From Apostichopus japonicus (lineage: Eukaryota > Echinodermata > Holothuroidea > Aspidochirotida > Stichopodidae), in contig NC_092573.1 in NCBI RefSeq assembly GCF_037975245.1, positions 11,626,001-11,690,000 of the forward strand: a stretch of 64,000 nucleotides of DNA. The letters run 5' to 3'. A program made the translations under genes and the position numbers. The notes below the pieces were generated by a model. It did no database searches. It was not told the DNA's origin and worked only from the letters and a program-made list of their open reading frames with translations. Below are positions 25,501 through 36,119 of the stretch, in pieces (positions within the stretch are counted from its first letter, which is position 1; every line of letters begins with the position of its first letter).

Positions 25501-27477
25501 GTTTTAATATGTGAAAATACATTCTTACAAATAGGATATTTTTATTATTACTTTTTTTCAAGTTAAAAAGTTAAAGGATTGATGTCTCATGTACATTACT
25601 GTATTCTGCAACCGACAATCTCCTCCATAGTTACCCTTTTAACTTGCGTTGATGATACTTTCAATCATTGTCACATTGATTCTGTATCAATATTTCTCAA
25701 TAAAGGTAACCGGTCAGACAGATTGCACAGAAGAAAATGAAGAGGTCACAATTTCGGGAGAGACAGATAGGTATGTTAGTCTGTGACTAACTTCTTTTTC
25801 AATTACTGGACTAATTAAACATGGTGACACACCCCCACCACTGACCCCCTACCCACTGATTCACTGCCCCACCCCCAAGAAACTGAGGTGATAAAACTTG
25901 GTATAGTGCTATTGTGTGTCACTGAAAATGACAAAATATGATCGGGTCTCCATTACATGACTGACATACCAACATGGTCTAGCTTAAACGACCTCTGAGA
26001 CAAGGCAGATCATTTGTAGTGTCTGCAGTTTGTTGATTTATGTGTTCACCAAATTCTTTAGTACAGGTAAAATGTTGCAACATATTGGTTGTTAGAAGAA
26101 GCTGTAATTATTAAATGAATGTTCACTGCAAAGAGTTACATCATGGAAAATGTCAAACTTGTCAAGAAGAATTTACCAAATTATATCACACGTGATTCAG
26201 CAGGTGGTAAATATTTTGAATTGCCTGTAAGTAACTTACTGTATTCCAGTATGGGTAAATTTTGGTTCTATGAAACATTGATATCAATTTTAGTATGCCA
26301 CAAGTACGATAATACGTGTCATATTTTATTCACAGAATATACAAATCGACTCCAAATGAATTAACTGTGAAGAACACAAAGGGAGGAAAGAGTGTCATTA
26401 TCAAGAAGAACAATTTTCCAGATGCTGGTAAGCAGTTGAAACTAACTTTTGAAAACCAAGATGGAGTCTGTATCGATATAGTTGTTATCATTTCATGATG
26501 AAGCAGCAGCTTGATAATAGCTTCATGCGACATCAAAAATTACTTTGACAAAATAAAAAGAAGAGCTGCGTCAAATGTCAACAATGAAGCAAATTGAAAT
26601 CTTAAAGCAGCTTTTTGCACTTTTTTGCCATTTTCCCACCTTTTGACATGTGCATCAAGTTTTTTTACATGTATTCATCACAAAATAACAAACTAAGATA
26701 TTAGCCAAGTTTTTCTCTGCTAAGAGCATTAATTGGCGAGTAATTAAGGACTTCTGCAGATAATGAGTAGAGTTTCTTCCACAAGTTCTTATGTAGTTCT
26801 CCAAATCCACTAGTTTAAATTCAATCAATCAGTGAATAGCTGACATGTTTATTTATGAGCTGTTGCTTAAAATAGATTCATTCAGAGCAATCCGAAAAAG
26901 TTGCGTCCGGTATGATCACAGCCATACACAATGTACACAAATAAAGCATGGTGTTGTAGTACATATTGGTGTACTGGGCTGCTTATGATGCCGGCAAAGT
27001 GAAAATTATTTACCTCATTGTTCAATGATGGTCACAGAATTTAAATATTCATATTGTGGGCAGGGCTAATTGCGATCCTAACGGAAAATATCTTCGAGAA
27101 AAACAACATTCAAAGTTGAAAATTTGTTGACTTTTTATTTCCACCAGATTTGAATAATATGCTAGTTATGTCGTTATGGCATCGCGGTTTCAGTGAGGTT
27201 GGGAAAATCATAGAAAAGGGCGCAAACAACTGCTTTAATATTTCAATAACAGGAAATGTAACTTTTTAAATTATAGATGCTTCATTAATCCTTTTCTTAT
27301 TCTGTTTCTCTTCTAGTGGTATGGAATCCATGGATTGAAAAAGCCAAGGCAATGTCTGACTTTGGTGATGATGAGTATCTGGTGATGTTGTGCGTCGAGG
27401 CAGGATTCGTGGCCAAACCATTCCACTTAGAGCCAAGTGAGACCTTCCAGGCATCCCAGGAACTTTCTCTGGCATAA
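7504..27477 (+). CDS. Glucose-6-phosphate 1-epimerase-like protein (D-hexose-6-phosphate mutarotase), complete, ten exons
   Basis: Exons are 7504-7585, 13599-13650, 18092-18150, 18709-18791, 21840-21916, 22384-22454, 24764-24870, 25706-25770, 26336-26427 and 27317-27477. They total 849 nt, or 282 aa plus stop, with consistent phases throughout. Family motifs appear in order: KAIRGGIPLVFPHFGPW (about 53-70), RPQHGFARTS with His77, LLHTYL with His153, VTGLQG-like VVGLQGTKYDDK (about 166-177), VVWNPWIEKAKAMSDFG (230-246) and MLCVEAG with Glu257. The two histidines and the glutamate fit the sugar-binding and acid/base residues of the YeaD/YMR099c branch of the aldose 1-epimerase superfamily. The enzyme would interconvert alpha and beta anomers of hexose 6-phosphates in the cytosol. 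There is no signal peptide. Length is normal for the family. The introns, up to 6 kb, hold most of the repeats listed between 7.6 and 25.7 kb. Confidence 0.95.
7586..13598. other. Intron 1 of the epimerase gene
   Basis: I see no supported gene here. The sequence is AT-rich, including a simple TATAATA-rich tract at about 11228-11395. Short C-runs occur near 11930 and 12440. Confidence 0.7.
14266..14619 (+). mobile_element. TTAA-flanked MITE, copy A
   Basis: The left end reads TTAAAGGGTGTGAAGACTCG, and the reverse complement of the right end reads TTAAAGGCATTGAAGACTCG. The ends are therefore inverted repeats bounded by TTAA. The interior (ATGCCGGTAATCTGACCTAG, CAGAAAATACACACACAGCT, CTGCATTTTGTAGCGAC) recurs in three other places in this window. 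There is no coding capacity. TTAA targets suggest a piggyBac-type mobiliser, but TTAA could instead be part of the inverted repeat. Confidence 0.88.
14816..14853 (-). ncRNA. Hammerhead ribozyme-like fold, left arm (inverse copy)
   Basis: On the minus strand this repeats the right-arm motif. Stem I is shortened (CCT/AGG), the core is CTGAAGA, stem II is GATCC/GGATT with a G-T closing pair and loop TACTA, followed by GAAACGTC. It is slightly decayed compared with the right arm. Confidence 0.55.
14985..15023 (+). ncRNA. Hammerhead ribozyme-like fold, right arm
   Basis: Stem I is GCCT pairing with AGGC. The core is CTGAAGA, compatible with CUGANGA. One extra A is followed by stem II GATCC/GGATC with loop TGCTA, then GAA, then ACGT and C at the expected cleavage position. 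Stem III would be the self-complementary ACGT, which cannot close within one molecule, so a dimeric fold is likely. The extra A before stem II departs from the minimal consensus. Confidence 0.68.
16720..16757. repeat. TA microsatellite
   Basis: Alternating TA, interrupted once by CTA, in epimerase intron 2. Confidence 0.95.
19111..19475 (+). mobile_element. TTAA-flanked MITE, copy B
   Basis: Same family and orientation as 14266-14619. It begins TTAAAGGGAGTGAAGATTCG and ends GGCGAGCCTTCAGTGCCTTTAA across two blocks, with the same interior motifs. It lies in epimerase intron 4. Confidence 0.88.
19870..20490. repeat. 63-bp minisatellite, about nine units
   Basis: The unit contains CAGCCCTGTAACTCTAGTAG, CAGCATACAGTATTGATCC and AAGTGTTAACACAGACCGCA. 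Central copies are near-identical and outer copies diverge and have small indels. Because 63 is a multiple of three, the array stays open in frames on both strands, which is a periodicity effect and not coding evidence. Confidence 0.93.
20820..21310. repeat. Two diverged direct copies of a ~280-bp sequence upstream of epimerase exon 5
   Basis: Blocks such as AAACTCCTTAAGCCGC, GTGGTCTTTGTGTAACACAA, TTTTAACAGCAG, ATCCAGCTCCA and CAATCGGACAGTTCTGCGA occur near 20830 and again near 21110. The minus strand is open across both copies (160 codons, 21310-20828) and both copies give a similar peptide containing YLVLHKDH. I do not recognise that peptide. A repeat or transposon remnant is the safer call. 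Confidence 0.7.
22198..22345. repeat. Low-complexity T-rich tract
   Basis: Degenerate repeats of TTTTTCATTATT and related T-rich sequence lie just upstream of epimerase exon 6. Confidence 0.85.
23405..24590. repeat. Dispersed non-coding repeat in epimerase intron 6
   Basis: It opens with a near-perfect 28-bp palindrome at 23412-23439 (AGCTCATACCAGC joined to ATGCTGGTGTGAGCT). It then carries recurring phrases of the form GAAACTTGG and GGTCAAAGGTCA, GATCAAAGATCAA and GGTCAAATGTCAT, and ends near a GAGCTTCTGCACC motif. No coding frame is seen. The layout resembles an old interspersed element, but its class is unclear and its ends are approximate. Confidence 0.5.
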
Positions 27478-28115
27478 TTTCAGCCGTCATATCATACGCA
27501 GGACAGTCATTAAATACGTACAGCGCCAGCCGTTCGATCGCAACAGTGAGAACAAAAAAAAACTGCAAATGGAAGTGTTACCGTCGGTTCGCCAATGCTC
27601 TCTTCGTAAAAACAAGAATTTGTTTTAGAGGAATCTAGCAATACCAAGAAACAAAACAAAAATCAAAAATATTTTTCTGAGAATCTCTCAGATTTTTTAA
27701 ATGCTAGTTTTGTAGCTGTCTTTCAGTGGTGCCTAACTGTTTTGTAGCTGCCTTTATGTATAGTATCAAATTGATTTTTCGTTTGCATCATTTAAACTTT
27801 TAAAAAGATTTCTATAGGTGATATATTATTCTTGTCATTTGAGGGACATGTAATGTCCTCTTGGCTTTGTTTTATTATTGAGAGATAAATACAGCTATTT
27901 TTTAAGAGGAGAAAAGGTGAAATTGGGAGAAGTAAAAAAGAAAAGAAAAAAGAAAATTATTCCTTGTCTAACATTTCCAGTTTTTGTATTATTACATATT
28001 TTTGCACTTTTTCCGTAACAAGACAAAAGGTTACTTATATTATAGACAATGTTTGGTATAAATGTAAAGTCATGAAATAAGTCATGAAAAAATAAACAGT
28101 TAAAACATAATATTT
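27478..28115 (+). other. Probable 3' UTR of the epimerase gene with AATAAA signal
   Basis: The sequence following the stop codon at 27475-27477 has no further exon features. A poly(A) signal AATAAA lies at 28091-28096. Transcript end is inferred. Confidence 0.6.
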
Positions 28116-30758
28116 CTGATAATTCCAGGGGTGTTTTGTCATTTGCTTTGATGGAATTTTAAGAGGTTAGTTCTACTTTGATGATTACTGCAATTCAACA
28201 TCAATGCTCTTCTGAAAGAAACGTTGCTGATTAAGGAAAAATACAAAAATTATACTGGTCAGAGAAACCTACTTAAAAACTAGAATATAAATTCTATATC
28301 TACAATTATGACACAATCATGCTCAAAGATGACTAAGTGAATAAGCAACAGTTGTCAGATGTAGATCATGGGAGAGGGGCGGGGGCAGGAAATTGCAATT
28401 TCTAGTGAGTAGCGCTACTTCTGCATCTAACCTAATTATAGACATCATTTGCAGCCTACATATGCCCCAAAATACACCATTATTATTTAAAATGTTAATC
28501 TTACATGGGAGTCTGCTTCAAGGATCCCATGGTCACACCCCCTCCTAGATCCACACCTGGTTACACACCCATTTACAAAGAACTGTTTAATAAGACACAC
28601 CCCTTCCCATGAGATTCATACATAGCATCGTTTAGCTAAGAAAGTCAATTTAATATTCTTCTTTCCTATTTTCTTCTTTCTCATGTATCCATGTGGTAGT
28701 GTGTTATATTTTGGAAATTTGTATAATAATAATAATTCTGGTTTTTAATGCTTAATTTTATAGGACGTAGCCAACAGCATTTTTCATTGTTTTAATAGAA
28801 ACATTCTTAATAATATCAATTTCTGTTAAAAATAGTTAAATTAAATTCATCAGTGCCGTGTTACCACAATTCAGTCAACAACAAAAAAGTGAAAAAGCCT
28901 GTGTTTTCAACAAAGATTTAACAGGATTCACTCTCTTATTTAACAAAGTTAAAATTAATGGATGCTCAAGTAATTAAATATTTAATACTTTGGTACATAG
29001 TGTTGTTTTAAAATTGTGTTTTTTTTTTCTGCTGCAATATTTAAAGAGTCTGGCTCTTAGATGATTCCTTTGATGAATACTGCCCTCTTAAATCCATATC
29101 TGTTCTGAAATCTCTGCCATGCTGTAAAATCTGCCCTTTATTATTTTCTAACATCACTATCTGATATTCCATGTTCTATTTTATTCTGCTTTACTTCTAA
29201 TCTTATTTCTATAACATTTATGATATAATAATGCCTTTATATTTCTATCTTTTCATGGCTAGTTGTCTCTGCTTTTCTCTTCAAAGTTTTTTCATGCAGA
29301 ACTTTTATGTTAATTCTTCTTTCCAAACCAAAACAAATCATAGAATCCACGGGTTGATAATTATCGGTGAAAAATATACCCATTGGATCTTAGGGTGTAA
29401 AGGTGGCATTAAAGCAAATTATTATTGTTAATAAATTATTTACCATTTTGTATGTCAGTCAAAGAATTGATGTTCTTAAAGAGAGTGGAGGTTAAAAGTG
29501 GGACTTTCAGTTTCAAATTACAATCTGCAAGTAGGGACATAGGGGAGGGGAACTTGGAATGTACTAACTAATGTGTTTGTGCCTTGGGGGGGGGGGGGGA
29601 GGTGCTAGTGTGTGACAGTTATTTGCCACAAATAGTTTGCTGCAGTTCTTGCATGTCTCAAAGGTATCAGTGGCTTCAAGTTACATGTCATATTTTATAG
29701 CTATTTTAAGCAATACCTTGAAGGTATTTATTTTCTGAAGCTATAAAATCTTGCACAGCAAATGTAACAACATGAAAATTTTACTATCAAAGTTGAGTTT
29801 GCTTAAGAATGCATTAAATATTAAAGGTGAATATATTCCCTTATTTGTGATACTTTGAACCTAGAGAAAGCTTATAGGGTGCTGGGCAGAGCCTGTGATG
29901 GGGAAAATATATTCTATAACCTTTGTCTACCCATTCGTATGAAGTTTTGCCGTGTTTCATTTGTCTCTGTAATTACTCCGGTGAGCTTTGTGAAAAATAT
30001 GGAACCTCCAGTGTTGTGCACATATTGGTGGGGCCATTGCCTCCCCCTAACCCCCGATCTTGTTTATTCAGTCTGGTAAAAACGTCTGTTGGAAGAGTTG
30101 GACAAACCTAACTGTATAATAGTTATAACTGACTTTACGATCTGCTTTACAGTCATTGCCGACTTTGCAATCCGCAGTCCCCCTCACAATTTTGCAAGGT
30201 CAGGATAAAGTGACTCCATAGTTTTTCCCTTTCAGGAAACCAAAAAGAACAAAGACGCTTCTTATTAGACTTTTATCTTCCTTTATTCTCTAATATCTTG
30301 CTTTGCAAAGAACATTCCCAACACAAAGAAATTTGTACACATTAACTACTACCCTATCATTTTTGTACAGACGGTATAAAAGTGTTTCTTTTTTGTCATT
30401 CGTATTTAAAGTCACTATGGTAACCAAGTCAACATCACTGTTAAATTTGATTTATCTACTATTGAAGAAAAAAACATCAAGTTTAATTTGATTCAGTTCT
30501 AGACTTTTGCACATATTATAATTAAATGACGCTGCTGAAAACTCAACTTTTTATGTTACTTTTGAACTTTCACATGATATCACTCTTTAAGAAAAGTCAC
30601 CCAAGATGGGGAACCTGGGCACAAAAACTAAAACAACTTAATTGATCCACTCTCAGCCTCACTCCCCTTACATCGAGACTGTGATCATCTGAACACAAGC
30701 AGATCTCTGTGGTTTTGATGATATTTCATCAAGTCCCTTGGAAAGGGAATAGGAGTTT
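28116..30758. other. Intergenic region without recognised genes
   Basis: AT-rich sequence with a G-run near 29587-29600. I see no spliced or unspliced coding signal with family motifs. Confidence 0.65.
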
Positions 30759-31022
30759 TAGCTCAGTGTTAGCTCAGGAGTGTTAGCTCAGTGGTTAACG
30801 CCGGTGCCTTTCAATTATTAGGTCCCGAGTTTGAGTCACTCCAAGATTAATGTATGTCATCCAGTTACAGAGTTGTTGACAATTCATAATCATGGACGTT
30901 AAATATGAATCTAAGAGACTGACTTCGGTCAGCTTGCAGCTTTGATAAGCCAATGATGGCTTCTTCGCTAGTTCCTGCTTGCAGGAGGATCTAAAATACA
31001 TACATACATACATACATAGACA
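30759..31022 (+). mobile_element. tRNA-derived SINE, family 1, full-length-like copy
   Basis: The head has a polymerase III A-box-like TAGCTCAGTGG at 30784-30794 and a B-box-like AGTTTGAGTC near 30828-30838. A unique body follows (CAGTTACAGAGTTGTTGACA, CTTCGGTCAGCTTGCAG, CCTGCTTGCAGGAGGATC), with a short CATA-repeat tail at the 3' end. The body recurs inverted at 51445-51618. The A-box region is preceded by two extra partial GTTAGCTCA copies. Confidence 0.8.
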
Positions 31023-31287
31023 CAGTGGCGGAGCGTCCATACAGTCAGGGGGGCGGATGCCCCCCTGACGGACTCAAATGGACTGCTGGCGCCCTTTTCA
31101 GCTCTTTACCACTTTTTACTTATTCACGATTTATTGACTTTTCTATTGCGCTCTCATCTACCTATTGACATTTGTCACATTTTGTTGTGTAATTTGGCCA
31201 ACCTGTGGTGGCGCTCCGCTTAGTGTCGAAAGCGCCCCTACAGATCATTCTTGCCCCTCCTGACTAATACCCCTAGCTCCGCCACTG
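31023..31287. mobile_element. hAT-like MITE nested in a SINE tail
   Basis: Terminal inverted repeats are CAGTGGCGGAGC at the left and GCTCCGCCACTG at the right. The flanking octamers are CATAGACA (31015-31022) and CATAGATA (31288-31295), an 8-bp target duplication with one mismatch, as expected for hAT elements. The 265-bp body has no coding capacity. It has inserted into the CATA tail of the adjacent SINE. Confidence 0.85.
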
Positions 31288-31295
31288 CATAGATA

Positions 31296-33300
31296 CCAGG
31301 CTATACCTGTCTGCACACACAGCAAATCTCTGAAAGCCAAATCCATACTTGTGTTAGAAATGATTTAATCATTCCTGTCAGAGGGCAAACTTTTACTATG
31401 TTCATATATTTCCGATCTGCTGTAGGTGCAACATGCAAATTTCTATCCGAGTCTTGTTACTTTGTTATAAGAGTAAATGTAATCGTGTGTAGGAATGTCA
31501 CACAATGCAGCAATGGTCTTCTGAGTATAATGGTCATTGATCTCCAATCAGTTACCAGACTATAATTTAGGAAAATAATGTTACAATCGTTTTGAAAGTG
31601 AACCATCCAGAGATGTTCATGTTCTGACAAATTTTTTTCCTTCCAAATGTAAGGTGAAATACCTTTGCTATGGTTCTGAAGTTTGCGAATTCAGAAACAA
31701 GTATACAGTTGATTGGTTCACTGGCTACAAAACTCAGTAACTGATCCGTTCTTTCTTAGTTTCTGAAACAATTTAAGATTAAAAACAACTTGGAGTATTA
31801 TCAGGTTTCCAATATCTTCAGTCTTCTAAACTTCTTGTGATATCCAAGCTTTCAAGTTTTAGTCAAATCATGGAATTGGTCAACATTGAAACAATCAAGC
31901 TTTGGTTTGAAGGTCAAAAGGCAGTTCATTTTTGCACTAACTTACTCATTCATTACTATGGCGACCCTTAACGTTAATTTATTACATTCCTAATATAGAC
32001 ATTGACAGAATAGATACCATTTAAACTAACCTTCTAAGAACTTTATCCCGATTCAAATTGTGAAGAAAAAGTAACCATTACATTTTAAACATAAAATGGA
32101 AAGGAAACTAAATGATTTGTACGTGAGTTTTAACATTGAACTATGAGGTGGCGAATGTTATCATTTCCAATTGACAATCAAGTTGACCTTTAAAGTTACC
32201 AAGTATCACTCTGAGCACAACAGAGCACTGACATTGCTCAATCCCTGACTAACAGACTATGTGTCACAAATTTCAATTATGATGAAGAAATTGTAATAAT
32301 TTCAAAGGAAAACATGAGAAATTTGATACTACTGGAACTTGTAAGACAGGATTCAGACCAGTGACTTCAGATAAAAACAAATGTGCTCCAAGTCAGTTTT
32401 CTATTCTGATATGAATGCAAACAGGACCACCTTGTCACTTATTTCACATTTGACATGAAGATTGGTTATTTGTCTAAAGGTGTCCAAAGGTGTTCCAGAG
32501 ACATCCTATGACTGCTATAAAAGACTTTCTCACGCCCCCCTCCCCTCCCAAAAAAAAACAGATATAGATTGTGGCAAGCATTACCCTTCTGAAGACACAA
32601 CATTAACACCAGAATTTAACAAAGAAGAAAACCTTAAAACACTGACTGTCGATTCATCAACATTTAACGTGACAATTTTACTTTTAAGCTTTTGTAATAA
32701 CTCTCAAGCAATGCAAGAAGTTGGTAAGAAATTAACAGCCCAATAAATCAAGCATTTTTAAGCCAGAAATCTTATATCATTATAAAAACAGCATGTTCCT
32801 AATAAAGAACATATATCAAGCAAATGCAGTCTGTACAATTGAATAATAGCTTAATAAACTAGGCTTGAGATGTACTTTACTTTTCATGTTTAAGATATGT
32901 TTAGATAAGATTGCTCTTTTGAATCCCTACGTTTAACTACTTCCATCTTCAAGGCCATCTTCTCTCGTCGTGACGGACAGTGGGGTGCTTTATTTTAATA
33001 CACCTCACCCAAACTATGAAATCTACATTGAATACAACTCTCTCTTAACTATGTTTATACATACCAAGCAATGAAAATACGAGAAAGATGAGTTACAACA
33101 GCTGTTTTTCGTCGACTGATGTTTGACCGACAAGTTTAAACAATGTTCCAGATGACACCTTAAGAAAAAGTATTCCATCGGCCAATGGTGCTATCAACTA
33201 CAAGAGTGCCCGGAAGCCAGCTGAGACTCTGTGTAAAGCACCACTCAAAGATTATTTCACAGTGATTTGGGGTTTCCACAACCATTAACACATTTGACCC
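31296..33300. other. Intergenic region and probable 3' UTR of the BTB gene
   Basis: No gene is supported between the MITE and the BTB gene stop. On the minus strand an AATAAA signal lies at 32994-32989, about 310 bp past the stop at 33301, and could be the poly(A) signal of the BTB gene. Confidence 0.55.
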
Positions 33301-36064
33301 TCAGGTGTAGAATATCAATTCTGGTATCTGACCGTCTTCCACAGAAGTTCCATTGTTGTTCCCCATGGCCAAAGAGAAGTTGAAAACGACCCTCTCACTG
33401 GAGACCGACTCGTGGACGATCCTTTTCACCCCGTGAGTGCCGTAATGCGAGTCAGGGCCCTGCAAAAATAAATGACAGATGTTAAGGAATTCTTGAAGCA
33501 TACAAAGTTGTCTGTTGGAATCGATGGATTTCACTTGATTTGTGTTAAAGCCAAGGGTCTCCTTCTCCAGCACATCACCATATAATGTTTTAACTAACAA
33601 CGATTCTAACTATGATTTATCTGTCTTCACACTGTATGTCTTCCAGACTTCAATTAGCTACTAAATTATCTTCCAGCTTGAGAGAAAAAACAACCAGTGT
33701 TTTGTTTGCACTTTAACAGCAATGGGAGTGTGTTTGTGGTTCTGGACTTGGTTAAAGGTGTTACAAGGAACCATTTAACTTTCAGGTCATCTGATAACCC
33801 TGATTGAGACTAACGTCCTTGCCCATTTTGGACAAGGTAAAGAAATACTGTAAAACCAACTATGACGTGACTTATTTTGTAGTGGCCATGACTAACATGA
33901 TTCCTATTTGAAGCTGGAATAAGATGTACTGAGTATAAACTGCCCTATGGACAAGTCTTCTCTGTAAAACCTCACCTTCAGGGTTGCACTGGCAATGTAA
34001 TCCATGTTAGGCCCGACTTCCACTGGATTCTTGAACATGACTCGAAAGGTGGAATCCGAGCCGTTACAGCTGAAGGCTGTATCGTTCTGACCGAGCACTT
34101 CCCCGGAATCAGAATGGATGATCTCAATTTTGACACTATAGTCCGCGGGACCGTGGATAGATCCATAAAGACCAAACCCAACCACAAAGATCCTTTTGTT
34201 GACCCGGAACCTGAGAACGTAAAACAAATTACGGTTATTAAGTCTTAAGTGATAACACATTTTACTCCATCATAACATTACACTTGAACCTGCAACAATA
34301 AAAAAGGATTTTGGTTTTATGTTTTTCAAGCTGGTCCTTTTAAAAGGTGTTAAAAATGAGGAAACACACTTCTTAAACCCAAATTTAGTTATCACTTAAG
34401 CATGCAAACAGTGACATAGATGTTCTCCTTTGTATGGAATCACAAAGTAATTTCCAAAAACCATCATGACACTAGACCACATGTAACATTTATAAAATCC
34501 AACCTTTAATGCTGTCCAACTGGAAAAGGATGGACTACATATTTGAGGTCACCATGTGACTGTGACTAAGCTTTTGGGAGCATATTTTACAGTTCACTAA
34601 AACTTCAGTGAGTTTACTGAGCAACAATCTCTTGAATGCAAGGACTGTAGGGTGGACAGAGTAGCAACTGCTATGAAAATATTGTAATTTAAGTAGGAAT
34701 AACTAAGCAAAGCCTAGTTTTCTGATGAATAAGTTTGCTTTGCATAATAACGATGTCACAATGGAATATCGACATTTTGTCTATATCTTTAGTCATAAGT
34801 CTACAGTACTGAATGCTACAAACATAACTCAGCTGCTTGAAAACTAATCAGTGGAATTGGTGAACTTGTCGACAGAATGAGAAGTAATTTAGAAATACAA
34901 TAATAATACTGGGTGCTTGCTCAAGAACGTTCACCTGATCCTGTCACTGGTTCCGCTGTAACCCCATCGGCTCTCCACCATACGGTACCTCGACAGAGTC
35001 TGTTCCTTCCCCGTCAGGCAACAACGGGGGTTGGACGGGAATTCCGTCGGCGGTTTCGGGTTGACCGTGAAATGCAGGAACAGATTCACCACTTCCTTGT
35101 CCGTTAGGATACCAGATTGAGCGGCTTGGCTCGCAAACTCCTCTACCGGCATGAGCGGGAATCGAATCAGATTGAGAGCGGGTTCCAGGACTTTGCGCTT
35201 GTTTTCTGGCGTCAGTTCCAGATTCGTTCGGGTCACTTCGTGCTCCGCCCATCTGATCACTGCGGTGAAGAGTTTACTCTCCTTGATTCCGAGCGTGTCT
35301 CTCTCCAGGACGACCTTGAGCGTCGCCAGATCGATATCCGTGAACCCTTCCGCTAACAGAGCCTCGTTCGTGTGCTTGTCGATCATTTCCAGACACAGGT
35401 TCGCCAGCTGGGGCTCGTCGAATAGGCGGGCCTGTGTCAACAGCATGAAAGCATTGTCCGCGGAGAGGTTCTTCTTCAAGAACTCCACGCACGCCGTCTC
35501 TAAAGAGGGCACCGCATACTTTTTCGCAGTGTACAGTGTGGTCATGACGCTTTCTGGACCAATCTGCACTTCGTCCGTGTAAAGAAATTTCAGTAGCGAC
35601 AAGAATGCGACCGGTTCTACGTCCGGTAGATCCACTTCGCTGGCGGATGTGGCCATGCCCCCATTGAACATAGCATCAAACACGGCACTGCCGACAGAGA
35701 GTACAAACTTGTGGGCGGGGACCCTCAGGACGTTTGTGCCCCTCCCAACGATGAAGTGAACGTCACTGAGGATCTCATTATTAAACATGTACAGTAGGCG
35801 TTCCTTCGTGGAGACTTTTGTGGCCTGCCAGTTATACTGTATACTTCTGCCACCCCTCCGGACCAATGGGACTTGTTCAGGAGCTACTGGCAATGCATCG
35901 TAGAGATCATTGAGCCCTGGTAATCGGAGATTGTTATCACCGGCGGGTGCTTGCGGGTTGCTACTGTTGTGATTCTGTGGTGGGGTCGTTTCATCGGATC
36001 GGCTTGGTTGTTCCTCAACGAGCTGCTGCTGTCTGAAATTTCTATGGTGAGGAGCACCAGCCAT
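33301..36064 (-). CDS. BTBD6: BTB-BACK-PHR domain protein, BTBD6/BTBD3-like, complete coding sequence
   Basis: Exons are 36064-34935, 34210-33976 and 33459-33301, with phases 2 and 0, totalling 507 aa. The BTB domain covers about 92-200 ([38 protein letters not shown]-type sequence). BACK covers about 205-310. The C-terminal PHR-like domain (about 361-507) contains [57 protein letters not shown] and [14 protein letters not shown]. This order and the PHR sequence identify the BTBD3/BTBD6 group, adaptors for Cullin-3 ubiquitin ligases linked to neuronal patterning in vertebrates. The chosen ATG (36064-36062) follows a splice acceptor at about 36110; an in-frame ATG upstream at 36121 lies before that acceptor. 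A non-coding first exon probably ends at the donor near 36701. The invertebrate gene may be pro-orthologous to both BTBD3 and BTBD6. Confidence 0.95.
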
Positions 36065-36119
36065 CTCCCCGAAGAGTTCTACTTGCAAGACATCCAAATA
36101 TAAATGATCTGGAAAATAC

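Noticed and set aside
32462-32746. 94-codon plus-strand open frame
   Set aside because: Contains a homopolymer-rich middle and no family motif; lies downstream of a gene in likely non-coding sequence.
35117-35582. Plus-strand open frames of 79 and 143 codons
   Set aside because: They are antisense to the first exon of the BTB gene, which has strong family motifs; they have no motifs of their own.
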